DNA from: Lindgomyces ingoldianus
Taxonomy: Eukaryota; Ascomycota; Dothideomycetes; Pleosporales; Lindgomycetaceae
DNA length: 64,000 nt
Assembly: GCF_010093535.1 (NCBI RefSeq)
Contig: NW_022985216.1
Span: 1 to 64,000 of the forward strand
Direction of reading: 5' to 3'
Part shown: positions 21,901-33,659 of the stretch, in pieces
Layout: each line of letters begins with the position of its first letter
Numbering within the stretch: the first letter of the stretch is position 1
The notes under the pieces: generated by a model
Database searches by the model: none
The model's input: only the letters and a program-made list of their open reading frames with translations
What the model was told of the DNA's origin: nothing
Translations under genes and position numbers: made by a program

Positions 21901-23600
21901 AGCCTTACTTAGGTAGTTCTTTTCTAGGTTATTAGAAAGTAAGTCTAGAAACCTTTTATATTAAGTGCTACTTAGGTGTTGTTTAAGTGTAAGCGTAAGC
22001 ATACATCTTAGCATTAAGAAGAGTTAAAGTTTAGAACTTACTTTTAGTAATTAAAAGTAACCTTATGCTAATATAGCTATAGTTGTCTTAGAATTAGGTT
22101 ATAATGTTTTATGTTTATTACATAGAGCTTAATCTGCTTCTTGTAGTGTTAGTAGGTAATTATAATAGTTATAGTATAAAAAATAAAACTTTTTTTAACT
22201 TATTTTCTATTAAATCTAGTTAGGTAAATTATTTAGGTAAGTAGTGTTAATTAAAGATTTAGTTTATACACTAGTTCTCTATTAATGTAACCTATGCTAT
22301 TTACTTCTAAGTTAATAAGAGCTTATATTAAGGCTAATATAGTTCCTTATTATAAATATATAAGAATATTAACTTAGTACTTCTAGTTATTAGTAAGGGA
22401 CTTAGCCTATAGGTTAGTAAAGATCTAGTGTTAAATTAGTCCTAAGAGGCAACTTAGCTCTAGGACAAGCCTTTTTACAGGCTTCTACTGCTATAGCTGC
22501 AGCTACGTTAAGAGTAGTAAAAAAGATTAGAGCTTAAATATAAGTTAGAGCCCTTATAGAAATAAGATTAAGATAGTAAAAATTTTTAATAAGTGCTAGT
22601 AGCGCTACTTACGCAGACTTAAGGAAGGGGAATAAAGTAGTTTTAGAAAATATAACTATGCTTACTACACTTAAAGCATTAACTTTTTTTTTTATAATCT
22701 TTACACTTTTTAAAACTAACTAGAGTATAATTTAAATTAATTTTTATTACATTAAGGTTCTTATTTGCAACTGCGCTAGTTTAGGGGCGTATTAGAGCTT
22801 GTACAGGGAGGAACCTTATGTTATTATTATAAGTAGTAATTAGGTTTACATACATATTAAGGTTGTTTAGAAGGGGTTTTTCTACTATAGCGCGTTGCAG
22901 TTTAGTTAAGAGGGAGTTATATAGGGCTGTAATTAGACCTATCTTATTTAGGCCTATATTAGATGTAAGTTAGTAAAACTTAGTAAAGTGTAAAGTAAAG
23001 CTTCTTTTTTATTATTATAAAGTGTTTAGGCAACTTAGAGCTGTTAACTTTTTATTTAGGTTTTTATAAGTTACTTACAGGAACACTATAAATTAATTTA
23101 AGTTAATAATATTTTTATCTATTAGTAAGTTAATTAAGGCTGTTATGTTATAGTTAAGTTAAAAGTAAGTATATAGTAACTAAAAGTGTTTAAAGGGGAA
23201 TTAGTTTATGTTTCCTTTAAGTTTATATTAAAGCTTATGTAGAAAAGAAGGTAGGTCTTTTTATTTTCTATTAAACAGTAAGAGATTAGAGAGTTAGTTA
23301 AATTTTATTACTAAGTTAAAAAGGTTACAGGTTGTAGGTAGTGTTAGGTAGGAAAGAGTTAAGCTATCTCTAGACTTCTAGGTAAGCTTTAAGGCTAGTA
23401 AGTTCTTAGTTCTTACTACTATAATAAGAGTTAAGGCAGAAATAGACTACTTAATAATATAAAGCTATTCTTTAAAGTTTTTTTAAAAAGCTTTAAAGCT
23501 TATAATGTAGTAGCTTTCTTATAAAGTAAGTGCTTTTTAAAAAGCTTTTTAGCTTACTTTAATAGCTTAGAGTTATGTAAGTACTAAGCTTATTAGATTA
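18990..23600 (-). pseudogene. gag-pol relic of Gyp-2a
   Basis: On the minus strand around 21040-21095 the reading FCTTYINNILIYSNS is the RT active site, with the YxDD motif now YINN. The integrase side lies towards 19400 and gag towards 23400, as in Gyp-2b read in reverse. Stops are almost only TAG/TAA. The family is Ty3/Gypsy (RT before integrase). Confidence 0.75.
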
Positions 23601-23642
23601 GATTTAGAGGCTATTCTTAGCTAAGGTTTTAATATAACATAA

Positions 23643-23959
23643 TGTTATAATTATGCACAAGTAAGGTTATAAAGCTTTATAGAGGTCTAGTTTAATTACT
23701 ACATAAGGTATTATAGTAGGTACAAGACATTATGTAAGGAACAGGAAAGTTTAAAAAAAATTAGTAATTAAATACTTAGCTTAGAAGTCTAAGCGCTTTA
23801 GGTATAAATTAAGCCTGTTCTAGGTTTAGTTAGTGTTAAGGCAGTTTATGCTTAAGTTTATGTCTGTGTTATGTTGTGTTTGTGTTAGACGTGCACTAAT
23901 AATGCTCTAGTACGCGTCTAATACAGTTATGTCTGGGATCCGGGGAGGATACCGTGACA
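23643..23959 (-). repeat. Right LTR (5' LTR) of Gyp-2a
   Basis: TGTTATAATT ... GATACCGTGACA, 317 bp, with one 1-bp deletion relative to its partner. The outer 40 bp (GGGATCCGGGGAGGATACCG) is unmutated, the inner side strongly mutated. Confidence 0.9.
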
Positions 23960-24464
23960 CACATATAACTTTAGCAAAATAGGCTTTATTATAGGCTAAA
24001 TATCTATTAACTATACTTACACTTAAAACTTTATAAACATACTAGGCTAGTTTATGCTAATATACCCTAGATTATACTTAGCGCGTAAAGAATTAGCTAT
24101 ATTAGCTATAAATGCTATCTAAAAGGAAAATTCTTGCACATATACCTTAAGTATAGTCTTAATAATTACCTGCTTTTTTTATTACCTAGCATTTATAAGT
24201 TAGCTGTAGAATTAGCTTGTAAAGGTTATCTAGCGCTATAGTTATTTATTATTTTTTAAGAGACTTTGTACATAGCTGCAGCATGTTTTTTTAAAAGTTT
24301 TATATCTTATTTAAAAGCTTAAAGTGTAAGCTATATCTAATGTTCTTTTAGCGCGTCTAAGTAGTGTTGTTAGAAATGCATTAGTGTAGGAAAGGTAGTT
24401 TAGTAGGGTCTTAGCAAAAGTAAGTAACTTAGGTGTGTAAGCAACTTGCCTGTGAAGTACGTTA

Positions 24465-25369
24465 ATCTTTTAAATAGAAAGCTATAAAAAGAACTTTTTA
24501 TCTTATAGTATTTAAGCTACTAATTAGTGTTAAATAAGCTCTATGCTAGCTAGCATTTGCAATTAGCAAGTACGTGCGAGGTAAAGAGAGTTGCATAGTG
24601 TACACATCGCGTAGGGGGTAGCAGGTAACTGGCGTTAATTGTTCTTGTTCTAAGTCTGTGCAAAGAAAAGAAATATTTATCTGTTTGTGCGTGCGACTGT
24701 GACACTAGACTCTGTCACGTGACGCCTAACAGCGTATCTAAATACTGCTGTTTAAACATATATAAACTTAAAAAAGTAGCGTCTTTTTAAGTTATATTAT
24801 ACAAATTAGTAATTATATAACTTATATATAATTAAGTTTTTAAACTTATTAAAGCCTTTAATATATTAAGCTTATTATTTTTGTACTTTAGGCTAGTTTT
24901 ACTTTATAGTGTTACCTTTAATATTTTTATGTTCTTTATAAGTTATTTATATAATAAAAATTATTTTTTATTTTTTTATTATTATATAGAGTTATTAATT
25001 ACTAGTAAAATTTTATTATAGTAGTATAGTTAATTACTTTTTTAGTAAATTATATAAGTACTACTATTATTATTTAGCTACTAGTTTATACAGCTTTATT
25101 ACTTATTTTAGTGTGTGTTTTACACTATTTTTTTTTACTTTATATAGTAGTAAAGCTTACTATATAATGTAAAAAATGAATCTACTATTTCTAAAAATAA
25201 GTAATAAAATAAAGTACTTTATAAAGTATAAGTACTTTATTGTTACTTTTACTAATTTAGAGTTAATTAAATTAACTACTAATTAGTATTAAATAAGCTC
25301 TTTTAGCTAGCTACTTATAGTATAAGCCCTTAAGTAGTAAGAGTAAGAGTAGTGTCCAGGGTGCACAGC
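24465..25369. other. AT-rich relic between PAL-1 and a long inverted-repeat end
   Basis: A block with CTACTAATTAGTGTTAAATAAGCTC at 24507 recurs in RIP-altered form at 25274, so parts of this stretch are a diverged direct repeat. 24560-24720 keeps CpG and loosely resembles the inverted-repeat end at 25370. No coding sequence recognised. Confidence 0.4.
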
Positions 25370-25591
25370 GTACAAAGTAGGCAGAGTAGAGGCAACATGT
25401 TTCTAGTTCTATTGCTCTGTCTTTTCCTCTGTATAGAGGAAAAGAGAAATATCTAGATGTTTACGCACAAAGGTTTACGCACAAAGGTTTACGCACAAAG
25501 GTTTACGCACAAGCATTATGTAACATAGCTATGTGATCCTTCTTGTGCGCAATAACTAGTATCTAGACTATAACGCTGCTGCTGTGTACAG
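25370..25591 (-). repeat. Long inverted-repeat end, right copy, with 14-bp tandem repeat
   Basis: Inverse of 11209-11398. It contains four tandem copies of a 14-bp unit, GTTTACGCACAAAG (25459-25514). Ends GCTGCTGTGTACAG next to a palindrome right arm. Only mild RIP. Confidence 0.7.
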
Positions 25592-25595
25592 ACAG

Positions 25596-25977
25596 CATGT
25601 AGATAATTAGCTATATTAGCTATAGTTACTAGCTAAAAGTAAAATTCTTTTATATATAGCTTAAGTATATGCTTAATAATTACTTAATTATTATTATTAT
25701 TTCGCCTTTATAAACTAGCTATTAAATTAGGTTATAAATATTAGTTAGTAAATTAGTTATTTATTATTTTTTAAAAAACTCTATACATAGCTATAGTCTA
25801 TTACTTTAAAAGTATTACATTTTATTTAAAAGTGTAAAGTATAAGCTATATCTAACCTTTTTTTAGCATATTTAAGTAGTGTTGTTAGAAATGCATTAGT
25901 GTAAAAAGAGTAGTTTAATAGAGTTTTAGTAAAAGTAAGTAACTTAGGTATGTAAGGAACTTGCCTATAGTGTACGT
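25596..25977 (-). mobile_element. PAL-3: right arm of a palindromic Fot1-derived element
   Basis: Parallels the right arm of PAL-1 and PAL-8 to the terminus ...GTGTACGT followed by TA (25978-25979). It may be the missing other half of PAL-2 (10766-11208), with the region bounded by the long inverted repeats inserted between them; if so, about 300 bp of the centre is lost. Confidence 0.6.
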
Positions 25978-25979
25978 TA

Positions 25980-26970
25980 CTTTTATAAAAAAAATTAAGT
26001 ATAATTTGTTTATAAAAGAAATACTATATTTAGAATTTATAGTGTTAAAATAAAAATATAGCATAGATTAGGCATAGACTAAGCTAAGATTAAAGTTATT
26101 ATAAAATAGCTAACACTAAAAACTATAAAAGAGGTATAAGAATTCCTAGAACTAATAGAATATAGTAATTTATGCTAAAATACTTAGACAAGGCATAGTT
26201 TTCAAATACACATTAGATAAGTAATAGGTAATAAATGTAATTAAAGCTATTATTCCCAGAGCTCTAGAAATAGCTATGTATAGCCTAGATAAAGAATTAA
26301 AGATTTATATAAACACCTTAGATTACGCTAAAGCAGCAACACACTACTAAAAAAAAAGTAAAAGGTTTTTATTACATACTACTTATAAAAGTTTATAGCA
26401 CCTAAACTAAACAATAACATATATTATTATATATAATTATCTGCTAAATATATATTCCTCTACTATGCTACCTAGAAGGTTAACCTTTTAGCAACGCAAC
26501 ATTAAGCATGTAGTAGAAAAAGATAATGTGTTAGTAGACACACTTAGTTAATAACTAGAGTATATAGAAAGTAAGCTACTATAAACAAAATCACTGCTTA
26601 GAAAAACTCTTATAGAGTTTACTTATAAAAGAATTCTAGAAACCTAAGTTATAGCTACTATTAAATAAATAGTAAAAAGATAAAAAGGAGTAGTATAAAA
26701 ATAACATAAGTTACCTTAGTATAAATACTTTAAAGTATAGAACTTATAACACAAGCTTTAAAAGAAATTTTAAAAATAAAGTACACTAATTTTACACAAC
26801 TATAGAAAGAAGTTACATAAGAATTTAATAAGTATAAACACAACAAAAACTATAAGCATAAACTATATAAGCTACTGTAACTAATTAAACCTTTAGGGTA
26901 ATCTAGAAGAGAATTAAAATAAAATATTTTATAGAAATCTCTTAACATATACTATAGACAAGCTGTGTAC
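25980..26970. other. Unidentified RIP relic
   Basis: A-rich on the plus strand with scattered readable blocks (for example a frame with FLELIEYSN near 26150) and regular TAG/TAA stops, which suggests a silenced plus-strand coding region, perhaps retroelement pol. I cannot assign it. 26971-26982 (CACCTAAGTTAC) matches the palindrome terminal region resumed at 35374. Confidence 0.35.
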
Positions 26971-26982
26971 CACCTAAGTTAC

Positions 26983-27593
26983 TGTTACAATCTTTGCTTC
27001 GGAGGGATCATGTCCGAAGTCCGCTAGGCCTAGAAGGAAGGTTAGGGTTCGGGAGTAGGAGAACTTAGCCTATAACAGTTGTACAGGCTGTGTAGGCGTG
27101 GTTGCTAGAGCAGGGAGGTGCGGCTGACTATGGTTTGCCCTTTAATAGCAGTATAAGGTGCTTAGGTTAAACAGTTCCTAAGGATAGAATAAGATAGAGG
27201 TATATATAGCGTAAGATATATAATTAGTATTACTCTTATTATAAAGTAGCAATGCTACTTAGTCTATGTAATAATAAACTAAACTTTAATTACAACTTTT
27301 CTATAATAGTTAAGATCTAAACTATATATATAAAGTTACACATTATTAAGCGCTGTTAAGCGCTCTCTAACAGCAGTTTCCTACTGCGCGTAATAACACT
27401 TACTTACGCTTAAACATTCTTAGCTTATTAGACAATGCATTTAGCTGTGCATTAGTCTAGCAGCTCTGTCTACTCCTTGTCTGTTAGGTTATGTGACTTA
27501 ATAGGTAGGGTAATAAGAGGATTCTAGCCTTGTTTATTTAAACAGTGGGGCACAGTAGGTTAGGAGCTTATAGTCTAATTATAGGTTATAACA
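26983..27593 (-). repeat. Left LTR (3' LTR) of Gyp-1b, 611 bp
   Basis: TGTTACAATC ... GGTTATAACA. The first ~190 bp (outer side) keeps CpG and CpA, e.g. TTCGGAGGGATCATG, where the other LTR reads TTTAAAGGGATTATA. The last 200 bp (inner side) is strongly mutated. Confidence 0.93.
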
Positions 27594-29071
27594 TGTAGGC
27601 TCTTCTCTTTATTAGCGTTCTTACTGTTCTGCTTACACTATTATAAGTGTTAGAATTTCCTTTTATCTAGTAGGTGCCCTTCTATAAATGCTTTACAGAT
27701 GTCCATCTTCTCTAACTATGCCCTGCTAGTCCTCTTGTTAGTCTGCCTACACGCGCTGTTGCTTGTCCTAATTCTTTTTATTATATAAAAATGCAACTTT
27801 ATAGTCTTTATTACTTTTTAAAGTCTCCCTATGTCTTATCTTTGTTATTAGATAAGTGTGTAAAGTGTGTTTAAAAAAGAAGTTATTGCAATGCTTTTAT
27901 CTCTAACATAGCTTAGAATTACTTAGAGAAAAAGTAGGAGCAGCTTTTTCTAGAAATAAAAGATGCTTAAATTTAGCAGAAACAAGAGGAAATTTTAGCG
28001 GAGAAAAAGATAGAGCATGTAGTAAAGTATAATGCTAAGAGCTTAGAGAAGTTACAGTCTATTTATGCCTAAAAAGCGCAGTCCTAGAAATAACTTAATC
28101 TTCTAAAGAATTAAAGAGTAAAGTATCTAGAAAAAGACTTTTTATTACAAAATAAAATTAAAGCGCTTAAGGCAAAAGCTTATAGTGTTTCTTCTCTTTA
28201 GCCTATATTATAGAGTTATAAGCTTTCTACATTACAGCCATCTAATATTGTTGCAGTCTTTTTAGCTGCTAATAATAGTGTTTTCTAGTCTAAGAAACTT
28301 TCTCTAGGCTAGTTCTAGTTAGAAGAGACGCCTAATAATCGTTAAAAACCTAAAGAGTGTTTGTTAAATTCTTAATAAGTTTCTAAGTGTTTTTACTAGT
28401 AAACTATTGTTTTTATTTTACTAAGAACTTTTTTTTTTAAGCATTAACTATTTACTTAACTTCATACTTAACTTTTATGTCTTTTTCACTAGTTATAAAG
28501 AGGGGTATCTCTTCTAGTGCCTTTTTAAGCTTTAAGATGTAAAACTATAAATGTATACACGTTTTCTTTAGTAGCTTAAGTTTATAGTTATCTTATTATG
28601 TCTATAATACTAGGTACAGGCTTATACATTTTTCTGCAAGTTTTCAAGACAGTCTTAGAGTGCGGAGATTTTTAGTTTCTAGGTACACATAGTCTTTAGG
28701 TTAGATCTCTAGACTTTTTTATTAAGTTTTATTTATATCTTGCTCTATTATTTCTTAGCTAGTCCTAGCTTTAACAGCTAACTTTTAGTGTAGTTCTAGT
28801 AAGTAAGAGAGACTAGTAGTAGTTTCTAGCAGGTCTGTTAGTTGCATTCTGTAGAGTGTGTAGTAAGGATAATAGCTAAAATTAGCTCTATAAGGCGTTT
28901 CCTTTATTATAGCAGATTCTACTATGTTAATTACTAATTATGCTATAAAAAGCTATTCTGCCTAGTTTATCTAGTTATAGAATACATACTTTTTTAAGTA
29001 TTTTTCTATTTTAGTATTTGCTCTTTTAGTCTAGCTGTCTGTTTGCAGATAGTATGCAGTAGACAGCCTAT

Positions 29072-29385
29072 TATCAGATTGAAGCACTGTTTCTAGGCTT
29101 CCTAAGATGAATGATGGGTTTTGGATATGATGTATGGGATGATGATTGATTGTATTAATTAATCGATTTTTTTTTAGTCTACTCTGCTCGTGTTGCTCGG
29201 CTTTGGTTTTCCGGTCCGAGTCCCTCGCGCACTAGCCCTATGCGCGACCAGCTTGCAACATGCTGCAATTTGTTGCAAAATATTGCAGAATGCTGCAACA
29301 TACTGTTCGAGCTTATTGCTCGTACTATGTAGCAGCTTTCGTCCAGCGTTCCTCCTGTCTTGACAGTAGGTGCGTATATCTAACA
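29072..29385 (-). repeat. LTR-C solo LTR, copy 1 (314 bp), TSD CCTAT
   Basis: Inverse of 38913-39243. Flanked by CCTAT at 29067-29071 and 29386-29390. Outer dinucleotide TG is now TA at its left end. It contains several TTGCA/TGCTGCAA words. Inserted in Gyp-1b and only lightly mutated. Confidence 0.92.
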
Positions 29386-29745
29386 CCTATAGTCTATCCC
29401 TAGGTGTCTTATAGCAGCTTTCTAGAATTTGCTTGTAAACAACTTATCTCTATTAAAGATAAGAATTAGTAGAGAGCTATAAACTAAAAATACATTTTAT
29501 TTTAGCTTATATAAGAATTTTTTAGCTGTTATGCTTTTTTTATAGGCTAGGTATGTAGGAATCTTGCTGTTTTATCTAAGGTAACTGCTATTATATTATA
29601 AAGTCTTTCTGTTCTTAGTTTTTATAATAGTAGTAGCCTAGTAATAAAGTCTATAGTTGTTATTATCTAGAGTTATTTAGGGGTCTTTATTAACTATAGG
29701 TAACTATATGTTTTATGTTGCCTAGAGTTGTTCTTATTATAGATG

Positions 29746-30108
29746 TGTAACGGCGCAGGCAAGACAATGGGTCCGAATGCGGTGGGAGTCCACTCAGAGG
29801 CATATGGGAGTGCGTGGGGACTCTGAACCTGGGAATGCCATTGACACCTATAGGCCTTGTACAAAAGGATATCAGAAAACTACTGAGCTAGCTACAGGGG
29901 CGAGGTGCGACTAAATACATGAGGGAATAGGGGTAACAGCAGGGGGCCGGACAGAGTCGGGGCCAGGTCGAGGTCGGGGCCGATACGGGGGCCTTCCGGA
30001 GGTTCCGGGCGACCTGACGATTCATGAGAATGGAGTCAGGGTCGGAGCCGATACGGGGACCCTTCGGATAGGTTCCGGGCGACCCGAGATGGAACGAGAA
30101 TCGTTACA
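29746..30108 (-). repeat. LTR-A solo LTR, chimeric copy (363 bp), TSD AGATG
   Basis: TGTAACGGCG ... ATCGTTACA, flanked by AGATG at 29741-29745 and 30109-30113. In LTR orientation its first ~75 bp (30033-30108) are of the CCTATCCGAAGGGTCC subtype. It then restarts with a GATTCATGAG...CCTCCGGAAGG start of the other subtype. So it carries two 5' ends in tandem. Almost free of RIP. Confidence 0.92.
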
Positions 30109-33100
30109 AGATGTTGCATTTCTAAAGAATTTCTATGCACAGCTACTTTAGCCTTAGGACATCTTATAGAATTATAGCTTTAACTTTTTTCTAAAGTGTT
30201 CTAATTCCTAGGTGTCTAAACATAAAGGCCTTGTAGTACTCTCTAACAAGGTTTTTCTATCTCTACTTTACTATAGTAAGGGATTAGATTGTTTTTTTTA
30301 GGTTTAGTCTACTATAGACTAGTCCTTCATCTGTTTTTTTAAATAGTGTAAATTTCTCTATGTTCTCTTCTTTCTTTTTAAAGTAATTAGCGTGTTAGCT
30401 TAGAGCATCTACTTGTTAATTATTAGTGCCTGCTATATGCTTTATTATAAAGTTAAACTAGGCTAGTTCTATAGCCTATTATCTGTGTATTAGTAATAGT
30501 TTCTTTGTTGTTAAGAAAGTAACTAAGTTAGCATAGTTAGTAAAGATAATAAATTATTATTTAGTTTCTTATAGTTCTATTCTCTATACTCTTAGCGCAT
30601 TTACTATAGCTTTAAGTTCTTTGTTAGAAATACTATACTTTTGTTTAGATAGTAAGAACTTAGCTAAATAGTAAACTACTAGGTGCTATTGCCTGTTCTC
30701 CTACTTTTAGAAGAAGACTGCTCCCTCTGCTCTTAATAATGCATCTGTGTGTAGCTTAGTTTTAAGGTTTAAGTTGTACATTTGTACTACTAGCTTACTA
30801 GTTATAATTATCTTAAGTTCTTAAAAGGCTTCTTTTATTTAGAGGGTTTAGACAAACATTAGCCTAGGTTTTACTTCTTTTATAGTAGTGTTAGTAAGTA
30901 GTAGTGTAATTTTCAAGTAGTCTTTTATTATGCGTTGCATATATCCTATTAGGCTAAGGAATCCTCTAACTTTCTTTATGCAAGTAAGTGTTAGCTATTC
31001 TATTACTTTTTCTACTTTTATAAGGTGTATTTTTACTTCTTCTTTATTAATAATAAATCTAAGGTATTTAGTTTCTTATATGTTAAATTTACACTTTAAA
31101 AGTTATAGATACAGTTTATATCTTTGTAGTTAATCTAACACTAGCTTTACTTTTGCTACGTAATCTAGTTTATTATACTTAGTGTAGACAAGAATGTTGT
31201 CTAGGTATACTAACACAAAGATATCTAAGTATAAGTTAAGCGTAGTGTTAATTACTCTTTAGAAGGTAGCTAGAGCGTTAGTTAATCTAAACAGCATAAT
31301 AAAAAGTTTATATAGAGCGCTTAGAGTTTAAAAGGCAGTTATCTATTTATAGCCTTATTTAATCTTTATTTTATTAAATCTATCTTCTATGTTAAAATTT
31401 ATAAAGTGTTTAGTCTCTTTTAATTAGTTTATAATATTTTATATAATAGAGAGTAGAAACTAGTCTTAAATAGTGTTTTTATTAAGAGTTTAATAGTCTT
31501 AATAGACTCTTATCTTTTCTTCTTTCTTCTTTATAAATACTACTGCTAATGCTATTAAGCTATTACTTTCTTAAATGTAGCCCCTTGCTAGTATTTTGTC
31601 TATATATTCCTGCAACGCCTTTTTTAGAGTCTTATTAAGAGTCTTAACTTATGTGTTTTTAGCTATAGGTTTAGCTTTAAGTTTATAGCATAGTTTTATA
31701 GCTAATGTAGTAGAAGTTCTTTCAGGTCTTTAAAAGTTTTAATTATATCTTAATAGTTATTATATTCTTTAGAGATTGCGTGCTCTAGTTACTATGCTAG
31801 TTAATACATTCTAGCCTATTCTACTTTTTTATTAGTAAGAATTTTTTTAAGTGTAGTTTCTTTAAGTTCTTTTTTTATTATTTAAATTACTTTAGCTTTA
31901 GGTTCCTAATATAAAAACTTTTTTAGCCTTTGTTTTCTATAATACTAGCTAGCTTCTTATTTTACTTGTTTATATGCTAGACAGGTGTCCTTATAACACA
32001 CTAACTAGGCTATAGTAGCGTGTTGCTTAGAGGTCTAGATAGTTATGTTTCTCTAGTTAATCTTAGAATTATGTTTATGTAGCTAGTTATAGCCTAGTAT
32101 AGCTTAGTATTTACCTTCTAAAGGTAATATACTAAGGGACTTTTAGTTATAAGTGTTCTTTATTTTAACCTTAAGTGCTGTTGTTTCTAGGTAAATATAT
32201 CCTTCTCTAAACTTAATTAATAATGTGTTTATAAAAGAGACTTTAAAGGGCTAATCCTTTACTTTATATAGTATGTTCTAGTAGTCTACCTATTAAGAGT
32301 TTATAGTAGTAAACGTGCATCTACTATTAATTAAGGCAGTCTTTCTGTGTCCTTCTAATGTAAATTCTATTATAAGGCTTTAGCTAATTCCTTCTTTAAC
32401 TACTACTAGCGCTTTTATGTTGTAGTATATAACATTATAGTCTAAAGTTTTATCTGCTTTAATACTTTTTATAGTAGTTTCTTATTCTTTTATTAAGTCT
32501 ATCTAGAGTCTGTATTTCTAGTGTCCTTTAACTATGTAATTTTCTATTATGTATTGTTAGTTTTCTACTTTATAGTATTATAGAAGTTAGTTGTTTACTT
32601 CGTGTGCTTTTTACTAAAAATAATAGTAAATATAATCTCTACATTTTCTGCACTCTGTCTACTAGAGTTGCTTGTAATCTAGTTAAGAGCTATAGTAAAG
32701 GCAGTTTAGCATTTTGCATTCTGTTTGTTCTTTGCTTAGAGTGTTGTCTCTGTTTTTATGTGCTTTCTACATCTTTAGCTACTACCTAGCTTAATGCTTA
32801 GTAGGCTAATGCTTAACATAGTACCTATTTAAACACAGGTACTAGGGGAACAGGCACTCTTTTAGGTTTATGTGGACTAGTACTAGTTATACCTGTGTCT
32901 ACCTTAGGTATTCCTTTATTCTTATAATCTAGAGCAGATGCTTCTTATAGTAGCATTATAACTTAGTATGTTGCTTGCTTCTGCATAGGATATAGTACTA
33001 GTTAAGTTATCTTACCTCTAATTCTTTTCTAGTTACTGCTAATGCTAGGGGTAGAGTCTTAGACCTTTTATAGCATAGATCTAGCGTCTGTAATAGTGTA

Positions 33101-33659
33101 GGGAGCTACTTAAAGCATTCCCCTTGTTAGAAGATCTTTTAGAATAACATCTATTAATCTTTTTTATTTAAGATGCTGTAGTGTACTCTAGTAATGTTTA
33201 ATATTACTTAGTAAGTTTTTACATTATTGTTAATAAGTACTTCTTAATACAGTATCTTACAGTACTAGTGTTTATAATTAGCTCTGCACTTCTAGCATTA
33301 GCTAGTCTAGAATTAATGTGTAAGCTTTTTTACTAGTATTTTTATTATTAGTAGCCTAAGTAGAAACTTTTTCTTTTCTTTTTATACATTTTCTATGTAG
33401 TTTGCAACCTATGCTAATTTATATAGTCTCTTATAAACTACAGCTTCTTCTAGCGCTAAATTAAGATTATAGTTGTCTTCGACTTCCGCCTCTTAATAGC
33501 TTTTAAAGTAATTTGTTAGTTTATAGTTTACTCTACACTTTTAATAAAGTCTCTTATTAAGTCTTTTATAGATCTTACTTACTGTTAGACCTCTTTCTAC
33601 ACTTATAGCTTTTATTACTAGTCTTAAGGCTTTATTCTCTAGAGTTCTAGCGTCTAGAC

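Larger units (their letters stand above)
17901..23959 (-). mobile_element. Gyp-2a: complete Ty3/Gypsy retrotransposon, TSD CACAT
   Basis: Two ~318-bp LTRs (17901-18218, 23643-23959) bound the element, with CACAT at 17896-17900 and 23960-23964. The polypurine tract next to the left LTR (complement of TACTCCCCCCC at 18220) shows minus-strand orientation. It shares its LTR and pol with Gyp-2b (40970-46621). A solo LTR-A lies inside. Inserted in PAL-1. Confidence 0.93.
15483..24462. mobile_element. PAL-1: palindromic Fot1-derived element carrying two nested transposons
   Basis: Termini ACATACTTCACAGG... and ...CTGTGAAGTACGT sit between TA dinucleotides (15481-15482 and 24463-24464). The left arm runs 15483-15649 and resumes 17480-17900; the right arm runs 23965-24462. 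The gaps are a Fot1-type transposon and Gypsy Gyp-2a. Arms correspond to the 5' part of a Fot1 transposase gene in opposite orientations. Heavily RIP-mutated. Confidence 0.8.
28380..32500 (-). pseudogene. pol relic of Gyp-1b (protease, RT, RNase H, integrase)
   Basis: Protease: TALINSRCTFTTIN at about 32300-32345, with the catalytic Asp-Ser-Gly now Asn-Ser-Arg. RT: VLVYLDNILVYTK at about 31180-31225, with YLDD now YLDN. Connection region: KKVRGFLSLIGYMQR near 30935-30980, matching the VREFLGL-x-GYYRRF block. All changes are G-to-A or C-to-T. Two solo LTRs interrupt the integrase half. Confidence 0.85.

Noticed and set aside
25459..25514. Regularly spaced repeat resembling a CRISPR array
   Set aside because: Direct 14-bp tandem units without spacers, in a eukaryotic genome.
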